From NCBI GenBank assembly GCA_016714985.1, contig JADKBS010000006.1:1-64000 (forward strand): a stretch of DNA of 64,000 nt. The letters run 5' to 3'. The DNA is from Saprospiraceae bacterium (GTDB taxonomy: Bacteria > Bacteroidota > Bacteroidia > Chitinophagales > Saprospiraceae). The notes under the pieces are model-generated. The model saw only the letters and a list, made by a program, of their open reading frames with translations, was not told where the DNA came from and made no database searches. A program made the position numbers and the translations under genes. Positions within the stretch are counted from its first letter, which is position 1. The number at the start of each line of letters is the position of its first letter. Positions 45,638 to 55,977 of this stretch are shown here, piece after piece.

Positions 45638-46288
45638 CCGCAGCTTTGATCTGAATTGAAAAAGCCCGTCCAAATCTAATTGGACGGGCTTTTTCATTAA
45701 ATCCTGGTCGTTTTCCGCTTTTTTTTTGACGGGCTGCTCTTCCTGTTTTGGTTTTTCTTGTTCCCCTTTGGGTTCTGGGTAGGAAAACTGATGGAACTCA
45801 TTCAGGTTTGGAAAGGAAAAGTCGAAGTCAAACGGATTGTCGCCAAAATTGAACTGGAGGTTTTGCGAATTGTGCTTTGGAAGCGATTGTTTTATGCCGT
45901 CAGGGTTGGGCACTACCATCACTTCCAAAGGTGCCGTTTCCAGTACTTCACCTTTGGCCTTTACGCTGGCAGGCATGATGTAATAATTGCCAACATCCTT
46001 GGGTTCAAGGTAGTAGGTGATGGTCATGTTTTGGGTTATGTTCCCATTCATGATGCTCATGCTGGTACTGAAGTTGGGGCCACTGACCACGTTGAAATGC
46101 TCATTAAAATCAGGTGCCTCAAAGTTTTGGCCATCGGCGTTTTCAAGTACGAACTTGACTTCGAAATAGTTGTCCATCAAAATGGAGTCGGTACTAACGG
46201 TGACCGTGAATTTTACGGGTTTGTCCTGTGAGAAAACACCGCAAAAGGCAGCAAAAATGAAGATTGAGGAGAAAATTGCTTTTTTCAT
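45599..46288 (-). CDS. BatD-like single-domain secreted protein
   Basis: A signal peptide (MKKAIFSSIFIFAAFCGVFS) is followed by one Ig-like domain as in the first module of BatD (oxygen tolerance) proteins: VSTDSILMDNYFEVKFVLEN; FEAPDFNEHFNVVSGPNFST; TYYLEPKDVGNYYIMPASVK. The tail is Lys/Glu/Pro-rich. As written the frame crosses the terminator and overlaps the convergent gene. One A fewer in the A9 run (45719-45727) would end it with KKKRKTTRI at 45697, just before the terminator, which looks like the genuine end. It is much shorter than full BatD. It follows lptB by about 110 bp on the same strand. Confidence 0.7.
   Translation of the reverse strand: MKKAIFSSIFIFAAFCGVFSQDKPVKFTVTVSTDSILMDNYFEVKFVLENADGQNFEAPDFNEHFNVVSGPNFSTSMSIMNGNITQNMTITYYLEPKDVGNYYIMPASVKAKGEVLETAPLEVMVVPNPDGIKQSLPKHNSQNLQFNFGDNPFDFDFSFPNLNEFHQFSYPEPKGEQEKPKQEEQPVKKKAENDQDLMKKPVQLDLDGLFQFRSKLRLLPKISRQYRAS
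45659..45695. terminator. bidirectional rho-independent terminator
   Basis: AAAAAGCCCGTCCAA and TTGGACGGGCTTTTT form a 15-bp stem around ATCTAA at 45659-45695, between the solenoid gene (stop 45637) and the convergent BatD-like gene. Confidence 0.9.
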
Positions 46289-46398
46289 AAAATTCATTTT
46301 TTTGAAGGTTTTGTAACGATATAGAGAATGTTTTTTGCAAAATTGGTTGCATAAATCCTAAAAAATCAAGTGCTCGACTATTGTATCCAGCAACAGCG

Positions 46399-47139
46399 TC
46401 AACTGTCCATCACCTTCCTTTTCAACTCAAAGTTCATTCCCAGGTACAGCCTCCGAACTTGCTCATCAGCTGCCAGTTCCTCTGCATTTCCCGCTTTTAG
46501 GATGGCGCCATCGTACATGAGGTAAGCCCGATCGGTGATGGAGAGTGTCTCTTGCACGTTGTGGTCAGTAATGAGGATGCCGATATTTCTGGCTTTTAAC
46601 TTGAAAACAATGTTCTGGATGTCTTCCACGGCGATGGGGTCAATGCCCGCAAAAGGTTCGTCCAGCAAGATGAAGCTGGGGTTGCTGGCCAAGGCCCTCG
46701 CAATTTCGGTTCTTCGCCGTTCGCCACCAGACAGGGTATCGCCGTTGTTCTTGCGTACCTTGTTTAGCCCGAATTCATCCAGCAGCGCCTCGCAACGGTC
46801 TTGCTGCACAGCAGGCTTTAGGTTCATCATTTCAAGCACAGCCTTGATATTGTCCTCGACACTGAGTTTTCGGAAAACAGAAGGCTCCTGTGGCAAATAG
46901 CCAATGCCCAGCCTCGCCCGTTTGTACATCGGCAAAGCGGTGATGTCCTCGTTATCCAAGAAAACATGCCCATCATTGGGCTTGATAAAACCAACCACCA
47001 TGTAAAATGTAGTGGTTTTGCCTGCGCCGTTTGGGCCGAGCAGGCCGACGATTTCTCCTTGGTTCACTTCAATTGAAACACCTTTGGCGACCGTGCGCTC
47101 CCCGTACCGTTTGACTAATTGTTCTGACCTTAGAATCAT
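46399..47139 (-). CDS. lptB: LPS export ABC transporter ATPase LptB
   Basis: LptB powers extraction of lipopolysaccharide from the inner membrane by LptFG. Walker A GLLGPNGAGKTT, Q-loop GYLPQEPSVFRKLSVEDNI (the LptB-specific segment), signature TLSGGERRRTEIARAL, Walker B FILLDEPFAGIDPIAVEDIQ, and H-loop TDHNVQETLSI. 246 residues, typical. It lies 43 bp after the TMEM220 gene in a minus-strand run. Confidence 0.92.
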   Translation of the reverse strand: MILRSEQLVKRYGERTVAKGVSIEVNQGEIVGLLGPNGAGKTTTFYMVVGFIKPNDGHVFLDNEDITALPMYKRARLGIGYLPQEPSVFRKLSVEDNIKAVLEMMNLKPAVQQDRCEALLDEFGLNKVRKNNGDTLSGGERRRTEIARALASNPSFILLDEPFAGIDPIAVEDIQNIVFKLKARNIGILITDHNVQETLSITDRAYLMYDGAILKAGNAEELAADEQVRRLYLGMNFELKRKVMDS

Positions 47140-47182
47140 GGCGTAAAATTCAGTTCAAAAACGCAAACCGTTTCAAAAAATC

Positions 47183-47542
47183 TCACTGTTTTCTTTTTGA
47201 TAACCAAAGTTGCCAAGTAAGTACCACCATGCAGATGGCCAACCCAAGAAACTCTCGTGTAAATTCGATGTAAGGCGACTCCGCTTTCATCTGCCCTGCA
47301 ATATCGGGGCTGCCCATTTTTATCCAGTCCACGAATTTTGGCACAAGCGAAAGGCCCCAAAGCACACTCACCACCAAAGCGCCCAAAATCATGTAGCCGT
47401 TTCGTTTCCCAAAGGCAGCAAAGCCGCAGACCGCAGCTACGAAGCCATAGATGGTTGCCCAGCGCCAAGGGTCTGGGTCATTGTATTGCCATGCTGCGAA
47501 CAGGCTAAACACAGCTGCGAGTATCAAATTTTCGATTTTCAT
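47183..47542 (-). CDS. TMEM220-family membrane protein
   Basis: 119 residues with four helices. It opens ILAAVFSLFAAWQYNDPDPW, the TMEM220 signature (QYNDPDP), followed by WATIYGFVAAVCGFAAFG and a C-terminal EFLGLAICMVVLTWQLWLSK. Function unknown in any organism that I know of. Its ATG overlaps the stop of the lipoprotein gene by four bases (ATGA), so the two are translationally coupled. Confidence 0.75.
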   Translation of the reverse strand: MKIENLILAAVFSLFAAWQYNDPDPWRWATIYGFVAAVCGFAAFGKRNGYMILGALVVSVLWGLSLVPKFVDWIKMGSPDIAGQMKAESPYIEFTREFLGLAICMVVLTWQLWLSKRKQ

Positions 47543-50500
47543 TTTTCCCGATTTACCATTTTGAGCATTTCAACCTTACCGTTGTTGTTTGCAATGATGC
47601 AAGCTTTTTGGCCGCTTTGTTTTAACGCCACCCATTTCATACTCCTTACTTCTCCCATTGCCCAAAATCCTGATTTTGAGGGACTTACGGCTTTTAAGCC
47701 ACCATTTCCATCGCCAGCTAACATAAAGCCGGGCGATGTATTCACAGGGCCAGTTTCCACCTCGAACCCACTGTCATTGCCAGCGATAAGCAAATCGGTT
47801 TTGCCGTCGCCATTGAAGTCTCCAGCTTGGATGACAAGTGCGGGGGAAATTTGCGCCTCGTCAGGTAGGGCATGAGCTTCCCATGCGCCATTGCCTTTGT
47901 TTTCAAACCAGCTAGTTGCCAGCATTTCCGTTGTGAGCAACTGCGCCCCTTCCAAATCCGAAGTAGAAAAGACCTGATCAATGGATGCCATTGAATAGGC
48001 AGTGTTCCGCACGAATTTCTTCTTCAGAAAAGGCAGTTGCTTTAGCAAATTGTCCCGCATGGGCACTGGTAGAAAACGGCCCTTTTCTTGCACGCACATT
48101 ATAGGGTCAAGGCTCCCATTGCCATCGAAATCCTTTGAGTAGAGCTTCATCGGTGGGCGAAAACGGGTGTTCAGACCAAGGTTGCCCGCTACAATGTCAT
48201 TGTCGCCATCGCCATCCAAGTCGCTGATTGCCAGTGAGTTCCACCAACCGGATGAATTGGGGATTGTGGATGGCGGATTACGGGACTTGTCCCGAAGCCT
48301 CGGGATTGGGGAGCTGTCTTTTATCGGTCGTAAACTGTAAATCGTCAATGGCATCCATTCGCCAGCTACGATAAGTTCGGGTACTTTATCCCCATCCAAA
48401 TCTGCAACGGCAAGTTCGGTGACCATGCCTATTTTCTTGAAATTGGGGAGCACCTGGTCGGTTATGTTCGTGAATTTTCCCCCATCGTTTTTTAGGACAA
48501 AGCTTTCTGGTGCTTCTGAGAAACGACCTGGTGTTATCCTACCCCCAACGAACAAATCAAGGTCGCCGTCGCCGTCAAAATCGTGGGCAGCGATGGCCTT
48601 TCCACTTGAAGTTTCCTTGGGTAAATCGGTTTTATTCCGTGTAAAATTGCCTTTGCCATCGTTCAAATAAAGGCGGTCTTGGTAGCTTTCATCCCCGGCA
48701 GGTGCCTCGTTTCCGCCACTGACCACATAGAGGTCGAGGTCCTTGTCGCCGTCGGCATCGAAAAGGAGGGAGCCTGTATCCTCAAAGCTGGCATCCGATT
48801 CAAGGACAGGCTGTCTGGCTTTTGAGAATCCACCATTTTGATTTTGAAAAAAAATGCTCCCTGCTTGGCCCTTCGCCCCCCCAAGGTGGCAGTCTTCCAG
48901 GCCATCGCCGTTTACATCGCCAACCGAAAGGCTTGGGCCAAGGTTAGAGTAGCGGTGCGGAAGTAACCGCTCTATATTAAAGTCTTCGAATTCGTTTTCA
49001 TCGTGCGCAAAATCAGGTACTTGTATGCTGGGGATTTGCTCAAAGCACACGTTATTTTCTTCAATCGTCCATGATAAATTGCCTTCCTCCGCTTGCCCAA
49101 TGTCCAACACAAGTCTTTGATTTGCAGGTATTTGGCTTAGGATTTGGTGCTTTTGCCCAGGCCATTGAATTCGAATTTCATCTACTTTTGATTTACCACC
49201 AAGTCCTACCTGAAAAATAGGCTCCACCGAACTATAAAAGCCATGCGTCGGTGAAATCTCACTGAAATATGTTTCCTCGCCCGCCTTCACCCAAATCTTA
49301 GCCCCCGTTCCGGTTGGGTTCTGTGGCTCGCCTTTCAGTTTTATTTGAAGCCAGTTCTGACCATTTTCGCTCGCTCGATTCCTATATACATGAGGGGGGT
49401 CTTCCACATTGTGAACCACAAGGTCAAGATCGCCATCGTTGTCGAGGTCGGTGTATGCGGCGCCATTGCTCCAAGTTGGATTTGCAAAACCCCAAGCGTC
49501 TGTCGCGTCCTCCATTTGAAGCTGGCCTTTGTTTCGGAACATTCGGTTCCTGATTTTTTTGGAGGGCATGAGATTGGAGAAGGCTTCCCAGGTCTTAAAC
49601 CTCGCTTGGCTGACCCCACCAGTGCTGTTGATGCTATCGGCGGTGTAAGCAAAAAAATCTATATCGTTCAAATCACGACGCACCCCATCGGTCATGAAAA
49701 GATCTTTCCATCCGTCGTTGTCAAAGTCAGCGGCGAGCGGCGCCCAGCCCCATTCCGTTGCGAACATGCCGGATAGGCAACCGATTTCTGCATACTTGGG
49801 ATCAACTGCCGACTGCCGACTACCAACTGCCAACTGCATCACATTCCGCATCTGCTGGTCGCCATAGCCTTGCCGTTTTAGTTGCTTGTACCGCTCCAAT
49901 TGCATGGTGGTCATCTGTTGGTGGCGGCGCTGCCAGTTTTCACCGAGCATGTCCAACCCCATGATTTCGCAAAGGCCATCGTTGGTCAGGTCAGCTATTT
50001 CGATGCCCATTGTGTGATTAGCGGTATGGTGGAACATTTCGTGGTTTCGGTCGGTAAAGGTGCCGTCACCATTATTTATATAGGTGAAGTCAGGCATGAT
50101 GAAGTCATTGGCGATGTAAAGGTCAGGATAGCCATCTCCGTTCAAATCGGAACTCATCACACTTAGGCCCCATGCCCGGTTATGGATGCCAGCTTGTTTG
50201 CTAACGTCAACAAAATTGCCCCCTTCATTGCGGAGCAGCTTATCGCTTTCAAAATCATCTAGTGGTGGCCGCATACCAGCTCGTGGTGCAGTTGGGCTAG
50301 GCTGAAAATCAATATTGTTGATTTGGTTATACGTGACAGGGTGGTTGAGGAGGTAGCAATCGAGGTCGCCATCGAGGTCGTAGTCGAAGAAATGGGCATG
50401 CTGAGTAGGGGAGAGGTCGTCAAGACCGTATTTGGCGGCCTCTTCACGGAAGGTATTGTTCTTTTGGTTGATGAAAAGGAGGTTTCGTCGTTCTGGAATT

Positions 50501-50939
50501 GGCTCTAAGAAGGTTCGGCAAACATAGACGTCCATCCAACCATCGGCATTGATGTCCACCACGCTCACACCGGTTTTGATGCCGATGAACTTGCTGATGC
50601 CAGATGATTCGGAAATATCCTCGAATTTCAAATCACCTTTGTTGAGGTACAATCTGCAAGGTTGGAGTCGAGAAGTAAAAAATAGGTCTTGCAACCCGTC
50701 GTTGTTGACATCCAGCACCGCCACGCCACCGCCATTGAAGATGTTGGGATCCATTGACCAGTTGTAGCGGTACTCCTCGGTGATGGTTTGGGTGAAATTT
50801 ATGCCTGTTTCTGAAGGGGGGAGTAAAACAAAAATCTGTGCTTGCGATGCTTGTGCAAAATCGTCGTTGCTGGTACAACTGCCAAGGAATATTGAGGCTG
50901 CAAGTAGCCAGGTGAAATTTTTTGAATTGTTTTTGCCAT
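47539..50939 (-). CDS. FG-GAP/VCBS repeat lipoprotein with UnbV (ASPIC) domain, one frameshift
   Basis: A large surface-type lipoprotein. The continuous frame from 50754 lacks a signal. Upstream it remains open to LPPSETGINFTQTITEEYRY and FLGSCTSNDDFA. Adding one A in the A5 run complementary to 50930-50934 gives a start at ATG 50939 with MAKNNSKNFTWLLAASIFLG and a lipobox LGSC. FG-GAP/VCBS repeats are frequent (DVNNDGLQDLFF, DYDLDGDLDCYL, DLDNDGDLDLVV, DFDGDGDLDLFV), and an UnbV domain is at FQVGLGGKSKVDEIRIQWPG. About 1130 residues. Such proteins are often carbohydrate-binding or SusD-associated, but no role can be read here. First gene of the operon with TMEM220 and lptB. Confidence 0.82.
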
Positions 50940-50963
50940 AGTAACTAAGGTGATTCGAAGCTG

Positions 50964-50971
50964 CAAATTTA
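50964..50971 (-). promoter_or_regulatory. Bacteroidota -7 box for the UnbV lipoprotein operon
   Basis: On the minus strand TAAATTTG; the start would be near 50957, 18 nt before the repaired ATG 50939. Divergent from the ActA promoter only 60 bp away. Confidence 0.55.
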
Positions 50972-51006
50972 GAACCTATCTAAATAACATAAGCATTTTT
51001 AAATTC

Positions 51007-51038
51007 TTGATAAAAAAATGGATGTGCTTTTATCTTTG
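51007..51038 (+). promoter_or_regulatory. Bacteroidota promoter of the act operon
   Basis: TTG (51007-51009) and TATCTTTG (51031-51038) are 21 bp apart. The predicted start near 51045 reads into actA (ATG 51101) with a leader of about 55 nt. Confidence 0.6.
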
Positions 51039-51100
51039 CGCCGACTTTAGAATTGAAAGTCATGCTTTTGTCAAGTTTTGAAGATAACCACCTTGCAAAG

Positions 51101-52528
51101 ATGATATACAACAGATTGACTAACAGTATTTTAGTTCTTCTTTTTTCGATTTCCCTCACTTCATTGTTCGGGCAAGACCAAGCTGCCATAGAAGCAGGCA
51201 AAACCCTGTTCAAGAATAAGTGTGCTTCCTGCCACAACAAGGACATGAAGAGTAAGATGACGGGGCCAGCGCTTGGTGGTGCCCAAGAGCGTTGGGGCGA
51301 TGATGTGGCGTTGTACAGTTGGATTCGCAACTCTGCAGCGATGGTGAGCAAAGGGCATCCTCGTGCCGTTGCCATATTCAATGAGTTCAACAAAGGGGTA
51401 ATGACTGCCTTCCCCGAACTCACCGATGCGGATATTGCCAATATCATAGGCTACATCAATTGTACGGCTGCTGGAAATTGTCCAGGTGATACGCCACCTC
51501 CCCCCACTGATGGAGGTGGTACCACTGCATCTAGTGGAAATTCTGGCAGCAATACAATGCTTTATGTTTTCCTTTTTGTAATCCTCGCATTGCTAGCTGT
51601 TATATTGGCAAGGATCATCGGCAACCTGAACCACATTGCTGCCGTCAAGGAACTGGGTGCAGAAGCTCCTGCTCGTAAGACCTTGGCTGAAATCCTGACT
51701 AGCAAGGGCATGGTTAGCTTCGCAATCTTTGCACTCATCGTTTTCGGGGGTTATTTCACGGTACGCAACGCCATCAACCTTGGTCGTCAGCAAGGCTATC
51801 AGCCAGAGCAGCCTATCAAGTTCAGCCATGCAACACACGCTGGTGTCCACAAGATTGATTGCAACTACTGCCACGATGGTGCCCGCCGTAGCAAACAAAG
51901 TGTCATTCCTGCGGCTAATACTTGTATGAATTGCCACAAAGCTATCAAGGTCGGTTCCCAGTACGGCACGGCTGAGTTGACGAAGATTTATGCTTCCATT
52001 GGTTATGACCCAAAAGGCGACACCTTGATTAAGAATTACGACAAGAAGACGGATAAGGAAATTGAGGCTCTTTACAAAGGCTGGATTTCTGAAAACTATA
52101 TCACCGAAAAGGGCAAAATGGATTCCGAAGGCGAAGCACTGCTTGCCAGCCAATGGGATGGTATAGTTGCCTCCCTTACGGATAAGGAATCAGGTGATAC
52201 CAAGATTCAAGGCCCCATCGAATGGGTTCGCATACACAACTTACCAGACCACGTTTATTTCAATCACGCTCAACACGTTACGGTGGGCAAGGTAGCTTGC
52301 CAAAACTGTCATGGAAAAGTAGAGGAAATGGACGTAGTCAAGCAATACTCACCACTGTCCATGGGCTGGTGTATCAACTGCCACCGTCAAACCGAAGTAA
52401 AATTCGCAGATAACAAGTACTACGACAACTATTACGAAATGTACCATGAGCAAATCAAGGACAACAAGCGTAACAAGGTCACTGTGGAAGACATTGGTGG
52501 TACGGAGTGCCAGAAATGCCACTATTAA
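51101..52528 (+). CDS. actA: Alternative Complex III subunit ActA (multiheme cytochrome c)
   Basis: ActA carries electrons within ACIII from quinol toward the oxidase, in the periplasm. A signal peptide (IYNRLTNSILVLLFSISLTS) is followed by a monoheme domain (CASCH), a Pro/Thr/Gly spacer, two membrane helices (MLYVFLFVILALLAVILA; SFAIFALIVFGGYFT) and a pentaheme region (CNYCH, CMNCH, CQNCH, CINCH, CQKCH), six CxxCH sites in all. The fused N-terminal monoheme domain is typical of Bacteroidota. ATG 51101 is chosen because it gives a proper signal peptide; a TTG at 51053 would not. First gene of actABCDEF. Confidence 0.88.
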   Translation: MIYNRLTNSILVLLFSISLTSLFGQDQAAIEAGKTLFKNKCASCHNKDMKSKMTGPALGGAQERWGDDVALYSWIRNSAAMVSKGHPRAVAIFNEFNKGVMTAFPELTDADIANIIGYINCTAAGNCPGDTPPPPTDGGGTTASSGNSGSNTMLYVFLFVILALLAVILARIIGNLNHIAAVKELGAEAPARKTLAEILTSKGMVSFAIFALIVFGGYFTVRNAINLGRQQGYQPEQPIKFSHATHAGVHKIDCNYCHDGARRSKQSVIPAANTCMNCHKAIKVGSQYGTAELTKIYASIGYDPKGDTLIKNYDKKTDKEIEALYKGWISENYITEKGKMDSEGEALLASQWDGIVASLTDKESGDTKIQGPIEWVRIHNLPDHVYFNHAQHVTVGKVACQNCHGKVEEMDVVKQYSPLSMGWCINCHRQTEVKFADNKYYDNYYEMYHEQIKDNKRNKVTVEDIGGTECQKCHY

Positions 52529-52651
52529 GGTAGTCGGCAGTATGTCAGTGGGCAGTTGGCAGTCAGTGCTTAGGTGAATTGAAATGCTGACTCAAACTGA
52601 TAAAAAAGCTAGTTTAGATTCAACGAAAAATCTTAGCATTTTTAATAAACG

Positions 52652-55600
52652 ATGAAAAATCAAAACAATAATACGGAAATCTGGGCAGGAGTTGAGCACC
52701 TTGAGCAAGACCCGATTTTCATGGAGACCCTTCAGCGGGAGTTCAGCGACTCGCCTGCATTGGCCCATGATGCAGCCTTGAATTTGGGAGCGTCCCGCCG
52801 TGATTTTTTGAAATACCTCGGTTTCAGCGTCGGTGCAGCTACACTGGCCGCAAGCTGTGACATTCCGGTGAAAAAGGCCATGCCCTACGTGGTAAAGCCT
52901 GATACCATTGTGCCGGGGGTTGCCACCTATTATGCTTCTTCTTTTGTAAATGGTGGTGATTATTGCGCCGTATTGGTGAAAACAAGAGAGGGTCGTCCCA
53001 TCAAAGTGGAAGGCAATGTTTTGTCCGCTGTGACGAAGGGTGGAACGAACGCAAGGGTGCAAGCCAGTGTGCTCAGTCTTTACGACACCCACCGCTATCA
53101 AACGCCGATGAAAAGCGAAGGCGGCAAGTGGTCAAGGACGACTTGGGAAGACCTCGACAAGGAGGTTGGTAGCAAATTGGCCTCCGGTAGTGTCCGTGTA
53201 GTGACCAATACCATGCTAAGCCCGACTTCGAAAAAGGCTTTGGACGAGTTCCTTGCAAAATACCCGGGAGGAACGGTAGTGACATACGACCCCGTTTCCT
53301 CTTCTGCTATGTTACAGGCCAACAAGCAATGCTATGGCTGGAGGTCTATTCCCAACTATATGTTCGACAAGGCCAGCATGATTGTCAGCTTTGGTGCCGA
53401 CTTCCTTGGCACATGGGTCAGTCCAGTCGAATACTCCCGCCAGTATGCTGCTGGTCGTCGTGTCGAAAGCGTGAAGGACGCCAAGATGTCCCGCCACATC
53501 CAAGTTGAGAGTGGCATGACGCTTACCGGCTCCAATGCCGACCACCGCATTTTGGTACGCCCTTCGGAAATGGGGGCTGCCATTGCAACGCTCCACAATG
53601 CCGTTGCAGCAAAAACGGGTGGTACTTCGGTTTCCGCTCCCAAAGTAAATGAAAAAGCAGCTGCAGCATTGACAAAACTGGCCGACCAATTGGCAGCCAA
53701 TTCAGGCAAATGCCTTGTAGTGAGTGGCTCCAACAACTATGGTGAGCAGGTGCTGGTGAATGCCATCAACAATATGCTCGACAGCTGGGGCAATACCATG
53801 ACCTTCGCCAATGCCAGCCTACAACGCCAAGGCATCGATGCTGAAATTCAAGGCTTGGTCAAGGAAATGGCTGCTGGCACAGTGGGTACGGTTATCGTTT
53901 GGGGTGCAAACCCAGCTTTCGACCTTCCAAACAGTGCCGCATTTGTAGAAGCGTTTTCAAAAGTAAAGAACAAAATCTCGTTCAGCGGTACGCCCGACGA
54001 GACGACAGCACTCTGTGACTACATCGCTCCTAACCACCACTGGCTCGAATCATGGGGCGATGCAGAGCCAAAAGAAGGCCACTTCAGTTTGATGCAGCCG
54101 ACCATTTCGCCATTGTTCAAGACCCGCCAAGCCGAAGAATCGCTGCTTCGTTGGGCTGGCAGCACGAACATCAACCCAAATGCCGAGCAGCCATACTACG
54201 AATATCTGAACGCCAATTGGCAAGCCAATATGTTCACCCGCCAAAACAGCTATGCCACGTTCCAGGGATTCTGGGATCAGGTACTTCACGATGGCGTGTT
54301 TGAAATCCCGGCTGAGGTGTTTTCTGAATTTGGATGGGATGGCGACGTCAATGCTGCCGCTGGAAAAATCACCAAGCCAAAAGCGGACGGCCTTGAAATT
54401 GCCTTTTTTGAAACGGTGAACATAGGTAATGGCCACTATGCCGACAACCCTTGGTTGCAAGAAATGCCAGACCCTGTTACCCGTTGTGTATGGGAGAACT
54501 ACCTACAGATTCCAATCGAGTTTGATGGCAATCGTCGTTTCGATGGGGTAGGGCCTTTCAAAGGTTTCAACAGCAAGGAAGCCTACAAAGAAGCTGACAC
54601 TGTCAAGCTGACAGTGAATGGTCAAGAGCAACAACTGACCTGTGTGCGCCAGTTTGGCCAAAAGAAGGACTGTGTGAGCCTTGCCTTGGGCTATGGCCGC
54701 AAGGTGTCTGGTGCCGCTGGCCGCAATGTTGGAGCCAACGTTTATCCTTGGTGCAGTATTGATGCCGACGGCAATACCCAGTATTTCGCTACGGTGGACA
54801 AGGTTTCCGAAAACCTTGGTGCTTCCAAGTTCGTCAGTGTACAGTACCACCACACAATGGGTGTGACAGGCAAGGCAGAAGGCCACGAAGGCAATGTGAA
54901 CGTGGACGAAATCGCCTTGATGACCATAGGCAAGGGCTTCCAAGGCTCGTTGGTAAACCGTTCAATTATCGAGCGGTCTAACTTGAGCAACTTGGCCAAG
55001 TACATGGACAATGAAAATCCTGCCGAAGGCGAGCGCAAGGGGCTTAACCAGCGCCGTGCGCACCACGAGCATTTGAACCAAAAAACGCTCTATCCTTACG
55101 ACCAATACGTAGCAGAAAATTATAGCCAAGGCCACCACTGGGGCTTGCATATTGACCTCAATTCCTGTACGGGTTGCGGTGCTTGCCAAGTAGCCTGTGT
55201 GGCTGAGAACAACGTACCAGTTGTTGGTAAAAACGAGGTATTCCGCCACCATGAAATGACATGGATGCGTATTGACCGTTATTTCTTCGGTGACTATGAG
55301 AACCCGAACGTGGTTTATCAGCCGATGATGTGCCAACACTGCGACAACGCTCCCTGCGAAAACGTATGCCCGGTATCGGCAACCAACCACAGCTCGGAGG
55401 GTCTTAACCAAATGGCTTATAACCGTTGCATTGGTACCCGCTACTGCGCCAACAACTGTCCATTTAAAGTCCGCCGATTTAACTGGATGGACTATACAAC
55501 AGCTGACCTTTTCCCAGCAAACGAGTGGGGCCCAGAGCCTTTTGTGCCTTACGACGGCGAAGTACCCTTCTATGGTGACAACCTGACAAGAATGGTACTC

Positions 55601-55912
55601 AACCCTGATGTAACCGTTCGAGTACGAGGTGTCATGGAGAAGTGCAGTTTCTGTGTTCAACGCATCCAGGAAGGCAAATTGACTGCTAAGAAAGAAGGCC
55701 GGGCGCTTAGGGATGGGGACATCAAGTCCGCTTGCCAAACCGCCTGTCCGACCGGTGCCATTGTCTTTGGCGACACCAATGATGAGAACTCTGAAATTGC
55801 GAAGCGTTTCAAGAGCGAGATGAACTACATCGTGCTCGAAGAAGTGAACGTGAGGCCGTCAGTTCAATATACGGTGAAAGTGACGAACAAGGACGAGGCT
55901 TTGTTGAGCTAA
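52652..55912 (+). CDS. actB: Alternative Complex III subunit ActB (molybdopterin-like/iron-sulfur)
   Basis: The large periplasmic subunit: an ActB1 domain related to molybdopterin oxidoreductases (which lacks the cofactor in ACIII) followed by an ActB2 ferredoxin-like domain. A twin-arginine-like SRRDFLKYLGFSVGAATLAA lies near residue 50. The C-terminal part has four Fe-S clusters: CTGCGACQVAC, CQHCDNAPCENVC, CIGTRYCANNC and CSFC..CQTACP. 1086 residues. The gap to actA (124 bp) holds GGCAGT words (52535-52570). Confidence 0.9.
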   Translation: MKNQNNNTEIWAGVEHLEQDPIFMETLQREFSDSPALAHDAALNLGASRRDFLKYLGFSVGAATLAASCDIPVKKAMPYVVKPDTIVPGVATYYASSFVNGGDYCAVLVKTREGRPIKVEGNVLSAVTKGGTNARVQASVLSLYDTHRYQTPMKSEGGKWSRTTWEDLDKEVGSKLASGSVRVVTNTMLSPTSKKALDEFLAKYPGGTVVTYDPVSSSAMLQANKQCYGWRSIPNYMFDKASMIVSFGADFLGTWVSPVEYSRQYAAGRRVESVKDAKMSRHIQVESGMTLTGSNADHRILVRPSEMGAAIATLHNAVAAKTGGTSVSAPKVNEKAAAALTKLADQLAANSGKCLVVSGSNNYGEQVLVNAINNMLDSWGNTMTFANASLQRQGIDAEIQGLVKEMAAGTVGTVIVWGANPAFDLPNSAAFVEAFSKVKNKISFSGTPDETTALCDYIAPNHHWLESWGDAEPKEGHFSLMQPTISPLFKTRQAEESLLRWAGSTNINPNAEQPYYEYLNANWQANMFTRQNSYATFQGFWDQVLHDGVFEIPAEVFSEFGWDGDVNAAAGKITKPKADGLEIAFFETVNIGNGHYADNPWLQEMPDPVTRCVWENYLQIPIEFDGNRRFDGVGPFKGFNSKEAYKEADTVKLTVNGQEQQLTCVRQFGQKKDCVSLALGYGRKVSGAAGRNVGANVYPWCSIDADGNTQYFATVDKVSENLGASKFVSVQYHHTMGVTGKAEGHEGNVNVDEIALMTIGKGFQGSLVNRSIIERSNLSNLAKYMDNENPAEGERKGLNQRRAHHEHLNQKTLYPYDQYVAENYSQGHHWGLHIDLNSCTGCGACQVACVAENNVPVVGKNEVFRHHEMTWMRIDRYFFGDYENPNVVYQPMMCQHCDNAPCENVCPVSATNHSSEGLNQMAYNRCIGTRYCANNCPFKVRRFNWMDYTTADLFPANEWGPEPFVPYDGEVPFYGDNLTRMVLNPDVTVRVRGVMEKCSFCVQRIQEGKLTAKKEGRALRDGDIKSACQTACPTGAIVFGDTNDENSEIAKRFKSEMNYIVLEEVNVRPSVQYTVKVTNKDEALLS

Positions 55913-55977
55913 AATTTTTTTCAAACAAAAAAATAGCTGACTGAACTCAAGTTTTGAGTTCATGAAATTGATAAAAT

